DNA from: an uncultured Pelagibacteraceae bacterium | GTDB taxonomy: Bacteria; Pseudomonadota; Alphaproteobacteria; Pelagibacterales; Pelagibacteraceae | Length of the DNA: 50,452 bases | Assembly: GCA_902583685.1 (NCBI GenBank) | Contig: CACHWO010000003.1 | Coordinates: forward strand, 1-50,452 | Direction of reading: 5' to 3' | Shown: positions 27,683 to 35,838 of the stretch, in pieces | Layout: the number at the start of each line of letters is the position of its first letter | Position numbering within the stretch: the first letter of the stretch is position 1 | The notes under the pieces: generated by a model | Told to the model about the DNA's origin: nothing | The model's database searches: none | The model's input: only the letters and a program-made list of their open reading frames with translations | Position numbers and translations under genes: made by a program

Positions 27683-28231
27683 ATGGTTAAAAAGAAAGAT
27701 AAAACAAGTCCTTATGCTAGAAACCCATATTCTATTGAAGATGGAATTAAATATATAATTGATAAAATAGGTGACGAAGGACTTAGAGAAGCTACAGGTA
27801 AGGGTTATGAATCTTACAAAAAAATGAGTAACCCTACACATCCTGGAAGAAATATAACTGTTAAAGATGCTGTAGATCTTGATACTTATTGCAAACAAAA
27901 AGGTTTAGGAAACCCAATATTAGATTGTTACAAAACTATAATAAAAAAAGTAGAAACAGGTAAAACAGTTAAAACAAAAGAAGAAATACAAAAAAGCCTT
28001 TTGCAGATAATTGAAGAGATGGGGGATGTTTCGTCAAAAACACGTGATGCTCTCCAAGATGGAGAGATTCAAGACCATGAGAGAGAGCCTATTGCTAAAG
28101 AGATTAAGGAAGTCGAGCTTTTGATTTCAGACTTAAAACAAAAACTCGATTTAGGAAAAAAACACGACTACAAACACAGAACAGGAGAAAAAATGAGTAA
28201 TAGAGATGAAGATGGACTAAAATCAGAATAG
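27683..28231 (+). CDS. Phage CII-like transcriptional regulator
   Basis: EDGIKYIIDKIGDEGLREATGKGYESYKKMSNPTHPGRNITVKDAVDLDTYC resembles phage regulatory CII-family layout; charged C-terminal tail. Confidence 0.55.
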   Translation: MVKKKDKTSPYARNPYSIEDGIKYIIDKIGDEGLREATGKGYESYKKMSNPTHPGRNITVKDAVDLDTYCKQKGLGNPILDCYKTIIKKVETGKTVKTKEEIQKSLLQIIEEMGDVSSKTRDALQDGEIQDHEREPIAKEIKEVELLISDLKQKLDLGKKHDYKHRTGEKMSNRDEDGLKSE

Positions 28232-28237
28232 TTTTGT

Positions 28238-28855
28238 ATGAAGTTTATTTATTTGATATCGATACTTTTCTTATTTTTTTCTCCACTACACTCGAAAGAG
28301 TTTCGAGTTCATTTTAGTGATAAAGGAATGAAGCTTCTTAAAAAAAGAGGTTTTGGAAAAAAAACTATTTATACAAATGGTAAGGATGATAATGGTTGGT
28401 TTTTAAAGGCTGAAGCTGATGGTACTGCGACAGGTCTTGGGATGGAAATAGATAAAGAGCTTCTTAAGGAAATGCCTTTTTTAAATATTACATTCAAAAT
28501 TGAAAAAGATTTTACAGATATAGATCAAAAGACAAAAGATGGTCATGATTGGGCAGCTAGAGTTATGGTTGGTCATGGGAAAAAAATCGGTGCCAAATTA
28601 GTAAGCTTGGCTCACTCATCATTTTTAGAAGAAGGTTTTCTTCAACAAAGTCCTTGGACAAAAGGAAGCAGAGATTATGTTATATCTAATGATAAGAGTG
28701 GCGAATGGCATACTCGAAAGGTAAATGTAAAGGAATTACTTGAGAAAACTCACGGAATCTCTTTTACAAACTTTGTTGCTATATTTTCTGACTCGAATAA
28801 CTCAAAACAAAAAATTATTGCATATTACCGAGATATCTATTTTAGTAGTGAGTAA
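28238..28855 (+). CDS. DUF3047-family secreted protein
   Basis: Signal peptide; GWFLKAEADGTATGLGMEID, GHDWAARVMVGHG, VNVKELLEK. Confidence 0.7.
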   Translation: MKFIYLISILFLFFSPLHSKEFRVHFSDKGMKLLKKRGFGKKTIYTNGKDDNGWFLKAEADGTATGLGMEIDKELLKEMPFLNITFKIEKDFTDIDQKTKDGHDWAARVMVGHGKKIGAKLVSLAHSSFLEEGFLQQSPWTKGSRDYVISNDKSGEWHTRKVNVKELLEKTHGISFTNFVAIFSDSNNSKQKIIAYYRDIYFSSE

Positions 28856-29652
28856 TGACCATAAAAGTTGAGCCGTTTAAAAATAACATTGGCGCATCAA
28901 TTTCTTGCGATCTTAAGTTGGTAGACTCAAAAATTATTGATCAGATCAAAGAAACACTCAACAACTATGGTTTTGTTTGTTTCAGAGACCAAAATCTCGA
29001 ACCAGGAGAGTATTTAAAATTTGCAGAACAGCTAGGCAAAATAAAAGAGTACCCAATGTTAAAAGACTTAGAAAATTATAAAGGTATTACTGTTGTTGAA
29101 AGAAAAGAGAATGATAAAGGAAAATCCTATGGTGAAGGATGGCACACTGATAGTAGCTATTTAAATAAAACACCTAAATATACTTGTCTCATGGGTAAAG
29201 TAGTGAGAAATGATCAGGGTCAAACTTTGTTTGCTTCACAATTAGCATCTTATGAAGCTCTCGATAAAATAACTAAAGACAAAATTGAAAATCTAGTTGG
29301 TATTTTTAGTTCAGCTGGACCAATCTCTGCTACTAGACTTGAGAGAGAAGCGGAAATAGGAACGGGAAGGTCAAAAGATTTCGTCGCAGAACATTCAATA
29401 GTAAAAAAGGTTGGAGAGAAAAAAACCCTTTATTTAAGTCCTGGTCACACAATTGCCATAAAAGGCTTAGCTGAAAAAGAATCTAAAGATCTTTTAAAAT
29501 TTCTATTCAACCATCAAACTAAAAAAAAATTTCAGAATAGCTTTTTTTGGGAAAAAAATACTATAGTTATTTGGGACAACCATTCTGTTATTCATTCAGC
29601 TACTCCTTTTAATGGAAAAAGAGTGATGCACAGAATTATTTTAGACGCATAA
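28855..29652 (+). CDS. TauD/TfdA-family Fe(II)/2-oxoglutarate dioxygenase
   Basis: GFVCFRDQNL, WHTDSSYLNKTPKYTCLMG (HxD), WDNHSVIHSATPF, HRIILDA. Confidence 0.9.
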   Translation: MTIKVEPFKNNIGASISCDLKLVDSKIIDQIKETLNNYGFVCFRDQNLEPGEYLKFAEQLGKIKEYPMLKDLENYKGITVVERKENDKGKSYGEGWHTDSSYLNKTPKYTCLMGKVVRNDQGQTLFASQLASYEALDKITKDKIENLVGIFSSAGPISATRLEREAEIGTGRSKDFVAEHSIVKKVGEKKTLYLSPGHTIAIKGLAEKESKDLLKFLFNHQTKKKFQNSFFWEKNTIVIWDNHSVIHSATPFNGKRVMHRIILDA

Positions 29653-29706
29653 AAAAAACAAATTTCAGCCCATCTTAAAACAAGAAGCAAAGCTAAATAT
29701 TTAGTC

Positions 29707-29919
29707 ATGAAAAATATTGTAATAGTATTAACTTGCTCACTTTTACTTGCAAACTGCAGTAACAGATATGTTTTTGGAACCAAATGTACATCTCCAGATA
29801 AAATAACTGGTGCCTATGAAAAATCATTTATTTGGTCTGTAGATAGAAATATGAGCAATGACTTCTTTGGAAAGAGAATTTCTAAGGAAAATTGTCCTAA
29901 AAAAGTAAAAAATTCATAA
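29707..29919 (+). CDS. Small lipoprotein of unknown function
   Basis: MKNIVIVLTCSLLLANCSN signal peptide with lipobox-like LLANC. Confidence 0.65.
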   Translation: MKNIVIVLTCSLLLANCSNRYVFGTKCTSPDKITGAYEKSFIWSVDRNMSNDFFGKRISKENCPKKVKNS

Positions 29920-29940
29920 TTAACTAGTGGTTAAGGGATT

Positions 29941-30045
29941 ATGATTTTTATTGGTTTAACCTTTCTTGGGGTTGTTGCGTTGATTGTGTCTTTTTTGATC
30001 GTGAATTTTCATCCTAAAAACGATAAAAAAGACACAGAACGCTAA
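29941..30045 (+). CDS. 34-aa single-TM microprotein
   Basis: ATG...TAA encoding MIFIGLTFLGVVALIVSFLIVNFHPKNDKKDTER; AAGGG upstream; absent from the ORF track (below size cutoff). Confidence 0.5.
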   Translation: MIFIGLTFLGVVALIVSFLIVNFHPKNDKKDTER

Positions 30046-30095
30046 AATATTTCCTATTTATACTTACTTTTTTTTATTTTAATACTTTAGGAGCA

Positions 30096-31118
30096 ATGGA
30101 TAAGCCCTATCATCACATTTATAAAAATGGAAAACTTTTTGCTTTTAAAAATCCAGAGGGTGGTCCTAAAAGGAACCCTAATTTTAAATGGAATTGGAAA
30201 GTTTTTAGTGAGGAAAAAAAGAAATTAAAAATAAATTATCCACCAGAACACGTTATTGATAAAAAGAATGTTTTGGAAAATTTAGAAAAATTTAAGTCAG
30301 ATTCCTATGTCATGTGGCTAGACCACGCGAGTTTTATTATTAAATTGGGAGATACAACCATTATTACTGATCCTGTTTTCGAAAAAAATTATGGACCACT
30401 TTGGTTTGGGCCTAAAAAATATATTGATTCCCCTTTGACATTAAAAGAGCTTCCTGAAATAAATTTATTTATGCTTACGCATAACCATTATGATCACATG
30501 TCAATTCGAACAATAAAAAATTTTCCTAATAAAAATTCTAAAGTTGTTATTCCTTTAAAACTTGGAAAGTATTTTACAAGAAACGGATATAGAAAAGATA
30601 ACGTGAAAGAGATGGATTGGTTCGATAGAGTGAAAATCAATGATGATATAACTATTACGATGTTACCAGCACAACATTGGAGTAAACGTTGGATTTGGGG
30701 AGATGGAGACACAGATAGAAGCCTTTGGGGAAGTTTTTTAATTGAATACAATGGAAAAAAAATCTTTTTTGCTTGTGATACTGGGCCAGCTCCTTTTTAT
30801 AAAAGTTTAGGGGAAAAATATGGTCCTATCGATTTAGGTTTTGGAAATATTGGAGCCTATAATTTTTATCCAATTATTGATGTCAAAGACAAATCAGTAT
30901 TTCATGCAAATCCCGAGGAACTTTTGTCACTCATGAAAGATTTGAAGGTAAAAAAGGTGGTAGGTATGCACTGGGGTACAGCAATTTTAAGTTTGGAACC
31001 GATTTGGGAACCACCGGTTAGATTTAAAGCAAAAGCTGAGAAAGCTGGTTATAAAAAAGATGATGCGATTATATTTAAAATAGGTGAAATAAAAAAGTTA
31101 GATGATTTAATCAACTAG
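30096..31118 (+). CDS. MBL-fold metallohydrolase, NAPE-PLD-like
   Basis: WLDHASFIIKLGDTTIITDPVF, LTHNHYDHM, LPAQHWSKRWIWGD, FFACDTGPAP, GMHWGT. Confidence 0.88.
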   Translation: MDKPYHHIYKNGKLFAFKNPEGGPKRNPNFKWNWKVFSEEKKKLKINYPPEHVIDKKNVLENLEKFKSDSYVMWLDHASFIIKLGDTTIITDPVFEKNYGPLWFGPKKYIDSPLTLKELPEINLFMLTHNHYDHMSIRTIKNFPNKNSKVVIPLKLGKYFTRNGYRKDNVKEMDWFDRVKINDDITITMLPAQHWSKRWIWGDGDTDRSLWGSFLIEYNGKKIFFACDTGPAPFYKSLGEKYGPIDLGFGNIGAYNFYPIIDVKDKSVFHANPEELLSLMKDLKVKKVVGMHWGTAILSLEPIWEPPVRFKAKAEKAGYKKDDAIIFKIGEIKKLDDLIN

Positions 31119-32247
31119 CTTTTTTTTGCTCAGCTGATTTTTTTAAGTTTCTCTCTCTCTCAATCATTTTAACAACATTATCAATAGCTATTTCTTGAAA
31201 CTGAAAAATTGATTTAATATCAAACTCGATACTCTGATGTTTTTCTGGATTTGTTTTCATTTCTAGTACAATTTTTTGTGAGTCGATAGAGTTGTCCTTT
31301 AGATAGCAAAGCAAAAGAAAATCATCGGAGTCTAATAAATCTAACCATTTAAGATAAACTTCTCCGGTGTCATGGGAAGAGTCGATAATTTTTAAAGGTG
31401 ATAGATGTTTTCCTAATATATTAGAACGGTTACAAAAAAAAGCTATGGATCTTAACGATCTAGTAAAGGGCATTAAATGATTTTCTAATTCGGTTTTTTG
31501 TTGTAAAAGTTTTTTTTCTTTTTCAAGTAAAGCTGTTTTATCTTCGTCACCTTTAAGATCAATCCCGAGATCCTGTAATTTTTTTCTATAACTTTCTAGT
31601 CTTAAATTTTTATATTTTTGTCTAATAGCTGCTATTCTGTCTAATAATTCTTGATAATCCTCTTTCTCTGCCTTGAAAGCCGTTTTTTCAAGCTCTGTTA
31701 TCTCCTTGTTTTGTCTTTCTTCAAAAGCAGCTATTTGTTTATTTAACTTTAAGTTATTTATGATTTCCTGTTGCTGTTTTGCTTTTTCTTTTCTCGTTTC
31801 TCTTTCTTGTTCCCTTAAAAAGATTCTCATATCTCTTTTTAATTCTTTTGAATAATAAGCTTCTTCTTTTAATTGTTGTTCTTTCATCTTTTTAACAAGC
31901 TCAAATTTTTCTCTTTTAATTCTTTCTTCCTCTTTCTCTTTTGCTTCTTGAATTTTCAAAAGCTTTCTCTTTCTGTCTCGTTGAAAATTATAATAGGCTT
32001 CAAAAATAGGTCTGCTTAAATATGAAATAACACTATCAAAATTTGGAGATTTTATTTTTGAAAAAAAGTTAGATAAAATTAATCTAGGTTTTTTTTTATT
32101 TTTAGTCCTTAATTTAACCCGCTTTTTCTTTATGATTTTTTTAAATACCCTCTTCTTGAGGCGTTTTTTATTGATTTTTTTCTTTCTGAGGGATCGTTTT
32201 TTTTGTCTTTTTCTTAGTTTTTTCTTTATTTTTTTTTTCTTTTTCAT
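31111..32247 (-). CDS. Lysine/arginine-rich coiled-coil protein of unknown function
   Basis: About 55 N-terminal residues mostly K/R, coiled-coil middle, distinct C-terminal segment. Confidence 0.7.
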   Translation of the reverse strand: MKKKKKIKKKLRKRQKKRSLRKKKINKKRLKKRVFKKIIKKKRVKLRTKNKKKPRLILSNFFSKIKSPNFDSVISYLSRPIFEAYYNFQRDRKRKLLKIQEAKEKEEERIKREKFELVKKMKEQQLKEEAYYSKELKRDMRIFLREQERETRKEKAKQQQEIINNLKLNKQIAAFEERQNKEITELEKTAFKAEKEDYQELLDRIAAIRQKYKNLRLESYRKKLQDLGIDLKGDEDKTALLEKEKKLLQQKTELENHLMPFTRSLRSIAFFCNRSNILGKHLSPLKIIDSSHDTGEVYLKWLDLLDSDDFLLLCYLKDNSIDSQKIVLEMKTNPEKHQSIEFDIKSIFQFQEIAIDNVVKMIERERNLKKSAEQKKAS

Positions 32248-32272
32248 CAGTAACTTTACTAATATCAGTTAG

Positions 32273-33463
32273 TTAGAAATAAATATAGTCTCTAGTAGCG
32301 GGGGCTGTGTTTAATTTTTTGGTAAGTTGAAGCTGATATACAACCTGGTCTCCATGTTTAAATGCCATTTCACAAGAAGATAAATAAAATTCAAACATTC
32401 GAAAAAATCTTTCATCAAACATTTTTAAGACCTTGTCTTTATTTGTTATAAATCTATCTTTCCAATTTCTTAAAGTGTAAGCATAATGCATTCTTAAAAC
32501 CTCCATGTCCGATAAGATAAGACCTGATTTCTCTATTGGACTTGCTATCTCGCTTAAACTAGGAGTATAACCGCCAGGAAAAATATATTTAGTTATCCAG
32601 GGTTGTGGGTTTCTTGGTGCATTCACAGAGCCAATCGTGTGTAGTAAAGCTAGTCCATCGTTCTTTAAAAGTTCATAAATTTTTTTAAAAAATGTTTTGT
32701 AAAACTTTCTACCGACATGCTCGAACATTCCAACTGATACTATTCTATCATATTTTTCTTTGACCTCCCTGTAGTCCATTAATTTAAATTGAACCTGATT
32801 GCCAAGATTTAGTTCTTTTACTTTAGCCGTACTATACTTGTGTTGGTTTTCGGATAGTGTTACTCCTGTTACTTGACATTTAGCTTGTTTTGCAATTTCC
32901 ATTGACAGGTGCCCCCATCCACTTCCGATATCTAAAACTTTAGAATTTTCTTTTATATTAAGCTTTTTTATTATGTGATTAATTTTATTTTTTTGTGCTT
33001 GTTCTAAAGTATCACTTTCATTTTTAAAATATGCACATGAATATTGTTTGAGTGGATCCAAAAAAAGGAAATATAATTCATCTGAGATATCATAGTGATG
33101 GGCAACATTCATTTTTGATTTTTTTATAAGGTTGAAATTAGTGAGATATCTATAAGAACCTCTAATTGAATTTATAAATTCACTAATTAAATTTGTTTTT
33201 TCACGGCCAACATTTTTAAGTGCGAGATTTAGAAAATCACTTAAATTTCCTCTTTTAAATTTAATCTTCCCATCTGTGTAGGCTTCACCAAGATAAAGAT
33301 CAGGATAAAAAAGTAACTTATAATGCAATTTTTTATCATTTATTTTCATTATGAGTGGACTGTGTGATTTTGGTTTTCCAATCACGTGATTTTTTCCAAA
33401 AGCATCCTCTAATAAAAATCCATCTTCTTTAAACAAATTATTTAAAAATTTTATAAGTAACAT
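32273..33463 (-). CDS. cfa: Cyclopropane-fatty-acyl-phospholipid synthase family methyltransferase
   Basis: VAHHYDISDELYFLFLDPLKQYSCAYF, VLDIGSGWGHLSMEIA, GMFEHVGRKFY. Confidence 0.92.
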   Translation of the reverse strand: MLLIKFLNNLFKEDGFLLEDAFGKNHVIGKPKSHSPLIMKINDKKLHYKLLFYPDLYLGEAYTDGKIKFKRGNLSDFLNLALKNVGREKTNLISEFINSIRGSYRYLTNFNLIKKSKMNVAHHYDISDELYFLFLDPLKQYSCAYFKNESDTLEQAQKNKINHIIKKLNIKENSKVLDIGSGWGHLSMEIAKQAKCQVTGVTLSENQHKYSTAKVKELNLGNQVQFKLMDYREVKEKYDRIVSVGMFEHVGRKFYKTFFKKIYELLKNDGLALLHTIGSVNAPRNPQPWITKYIFPGGYTPSLSEIASPIEKSGLILSDMEVLRMHYAYTLRNWKDRFITNKDKVLKMFDERFFRMFEFYLSSCEMAFKHGDQVVYQLQLTKKLNTAPATRDYIYF

Positions 33464-33465
33464 AT

Positions 33466-34356
33466 TTACGCAGCAATATTTTTATTAATTAAAAAATTCA
33501 AATTTTTAAGCTTCTTTAACATTTCCAATTTTTTTTCATCATTTAAAACTTCTAAAGGTGGAAGTAGATTTTCATAATTTTTGTTTTCTAAACTTTTTAA
33601 GGTATGTAAGGCCGAAATAAGGTTTCCAGTTTCATCAAAAACAGTTCTTAATGCTTTTAATCTTGAGTCATGAGGTGAGTCTCCTTTTTTAAAAAAATCA
33701 TCAAAAACTTTTCGTGCCAAAGTTCCTGTGACATTAGTTGTAGCTGAAATACATCCAACGACCCCTACCTTTAGACCATCTAATAATTTTTTTTCACTTC
33801 CCACAAACATTGAAAAATTTTTTATTTTTAATTTGTCCCAAAGATTTCCTGTACTATCTTTCATCCCAACTATATTTTTTGGAAAATCTTTTATTAATTT
33901 TTTAGTTACATCTACTGAGAATGAATAACCACTTAATTTAGAGAAGTTATAAAGTATGATTTTTGATTTCGGAACAGACGTAACAATTTTTTTATAAAAG
34001 CTATAAACTCCTTTATCTTCATTTTTATAATATGCAACATTCATAATTAAAAAATGGTTGAAACCAAATTTAATAGAGTGCTTCATTAAATTTATTGTAT
34101 CATTTAAGCTATTACACGATGTTCCAATTAAAATTGTTTCTTTAAAATTTTCATTTGCAAGAGCTTCTATAAGTGCTTTTTTTTCAGAAATTGATATTAA
34201 TTGTCCGCAACCTGTACTACCAAAAAAAGCTGAGCCTACCCCATTTTCATCAAGATTTTTTTTTGCATGATTAATGGTTGCTTTAATATCAAGGCTTAAA
34301 TCAGCTTTTAAAACTGACATTGATGCTGCAAATATACCTTTAATTATTTTAGACAT
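33466..34356 (-). CDS. DHDPS/N-acetylneuraminate lyase superfamily aldolase
   Basis: FFGSTGCGQLIS, ILYNFSKLSGYSF, VGMKDSTGN Schiff-base lysine; motif details closer to NAL/KDG aldolase than DapA. Confidence 0.8.
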   Translation of the reverse strand: MSKIIKGIFAASMSVLKADLSLDIKATINHAKKNLDENGVGSAFFGSTGCGQLISISEKKALIEALANENFKETILIGTSCNSLNDTINLMKHSIKFGFNHFLIMNVAYYKNEDKGVYSFYKKIVTSVPKSKIILYNFSKLSGYSFSVDVTKKLIKDFPKNIVGMKDSTGNLWDKLKIKNFSMFVGSEKKLLDGLKVGVVGCISATTNVTGTLARKVFDDFFKKGDSPHDSRLKALRTVFDETGNLISALHTLKSLENKNYENLLPPLEVLNDEKKLEMLKKLKNLNFLINKNIAA

Positions 34357-34402
34357 TTTTTTACCTAATTTTATATATAAACGTACTATAAATACTCAAA
34401 GA

Positions 34403-35323
34403 ATGAAAATTCTTATTATTCAACAAAGGTACGGAATCGGTGATATGGTAATTTTTTTACCATATATTCATGCGATATCTAAAAAATTTAATACACCTGT
34501 TAGTTTATTGGCCAAAGAAAGTTCAAGGGCAAAGGAAATTTTTAATAGCGATGAAAGAATAAATAAAATTATCACACTAAAGAAAGATAATGATGGTTTC
34601 AGCGGCTTTTTTAAACTCTGTAATGAACTTAAAAAAGAGCGATTTGATAAAGTTTTTATTTTCAATAGCTCACTAAGATATAACCTGGTTGCAAAATTTT
34701 CTGGTATCAAGTCTATTTGTCAATATCCGTTATTTCGATCCAAAGATAATTTAGTAAATAGTGCAAAGATTTTTACTGAAAATATAATTAATGAGATTGT
34801 TTCTACAGAACCAAATTTGAAAATAAAAAATTTACAATCAAAGTTTGATAAAAACTATAAACATATTTGTCTTGGTATTTCCGCTTCAGGTCCTACGAAA
34901 AGATGGGATATATATAATTATATCAAGCTGTCAGAAGAGTTAGTAAAAATTAATAAATGCAAATTTTATTTAGCAGGTGGAAAAGAAGATATTAATTTAA
35001 TAAATATATTTAAACAGTCTTCTGTCGGTAAATATTGTGAATCATTTGAAAAACTCAACATTAAAGAAACTTTGCCAATAATTAAAAATTGCGATTGTTA
35101 CATAGGTAATGATACAGGTTTTTTGCATTTATCAGTTGCTTTAGGTGTTAAATCACTTGCATTATTTATGGACAGCCCAGTCCAAGCTTATGGCAAATAT
35201 TCCTCAAAGATTACATTAATTGAACCAGAAGGAGAAAAAAATACAACTACACATAATACGTTGGGTAAGGATAAAATTTCTTTTGAAGAAGTTTTGTCTA
35301 AATCAAATCAAATATTGGCTTAA
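34403..35323 (+). CDS. Glycosyltransferase family 9 (heptosyltransferase-like)
   Basis: QQRYGIGDMVIFLPYIHAI, ISASGPTKRWDIYNYIKL, CDCYIGNDTGFLHLSVALGVKSLALF; start trimmed to MKILIIQQ. Confidence 0.88.
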   Translation: MKILIIQQRYGIGDMVIFLPYIHAISKKFNTPVSLLAKESSRAKEIFNSDERINKIITLKKDNDGFSGFFKLCNELKKERFDKVFIFNSSLRYNLVAKFSGIKSICQYPLFRSKDNLVNSAKIFTENIINEIVSTEPNLKIKNLQSKFDKNYKHICLGISASGPTKRWDIYNYIKLSEELVKINKCKFYLAGGKEDINLINIFKQSSVGKYCESFEKLNIKETLPIIKNCDCYIGNDTGFLHLSVALGVKSLALFMDSPVQAYGKYSSKITLIEPEGEKNTTTHNTLGKDKISFEEVLSKSNQILA

Positions 35324-35832
35324 TTAAAATCGCTTTTTAAAATTGTATCTTTTGCTTCTGATATTATTTGAGCTAACTTTGTTGTGTCCGTATCATTTTT
35401 GTCAGGATGTAGTTTAGCCATTATTTTTTTATACTTTGAGATCACCTCTTGTTTTGTACAACCCTTTTTACAGCCTAAAATGTTATATGCATCGTCTAGA
35501 GAAATATTTGATGATGCTTTTGAGAAATTAGCTCCAGATCTAAAAGAGTATCTTCCAGTTTGCCGCAAATAGCTAATTAATCTCCAGAGCTGAATAAGTT
35601 GAAATATTCCTCCAATACCCTTTAATTTTAAAAGAGGAAGTAAAAAAATTAATATTGGAATACTAAATGCATATCTACCTACCAAAAATAAAGCTATAGC
35701 CAATAGAATTCCAAAGGTAAAGATTACATACCTGATACCTTTTGCGATTTTTTTGCTACTTGCTTTAATAAAAAAATTCAATAAAAGATACGCTACTACT
35801 AAGCAAAATCCAATGAGCAAAAATAAATTCAT
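35320..35832 (-). CDS. Membrane-anchored DnaJ-domain protein
   Basis: N-terminal TM helices, C-terminal J domain with HPD (MAKLHPDKNDTD). Confidence 0.88.
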   Translation of the reverse strand: MNLFLLIGFCLVVAYLLLNFFIKASSKKIAKGIRYVIFTFGILLAIALFLVGRYAFSIPILIFLLPLLKLKGIGGIFQLIQLWRLISYLRQTGRYSFRSGANFSKASSNISLDDAYNILGCKKGCTKQEVISKYKKIMAKLHPDKNDTDTTKLAQIISEAKDTILKSDFN

Positions 35833-35838
35833 AATTTT

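Noticed and set aside
25300-31120. Possibility of a complete new defence island
   Set aside because: A GIY-YIG protein and a CII-like regulator are suggestive, but there is no toxin-antitoxin pair, NTPase effector, restriction-modification gene or integrase in the window to support it.
31140-32250. Long poly-T/poly-A-rich stretches as possible repeat or CRISPR-like structure
   Set aside because: They are lysine codons of a lysine-rich coding region; no regular repeat-spacer periodicity.
34274-34402. 43-aa N-terminal extension of the GT9 glycosyltransferase
   Set aside because: Overlaps the divergent aldolase 5' end; the GT9 fold starts at MKILIIQQRYGIGD (34403).
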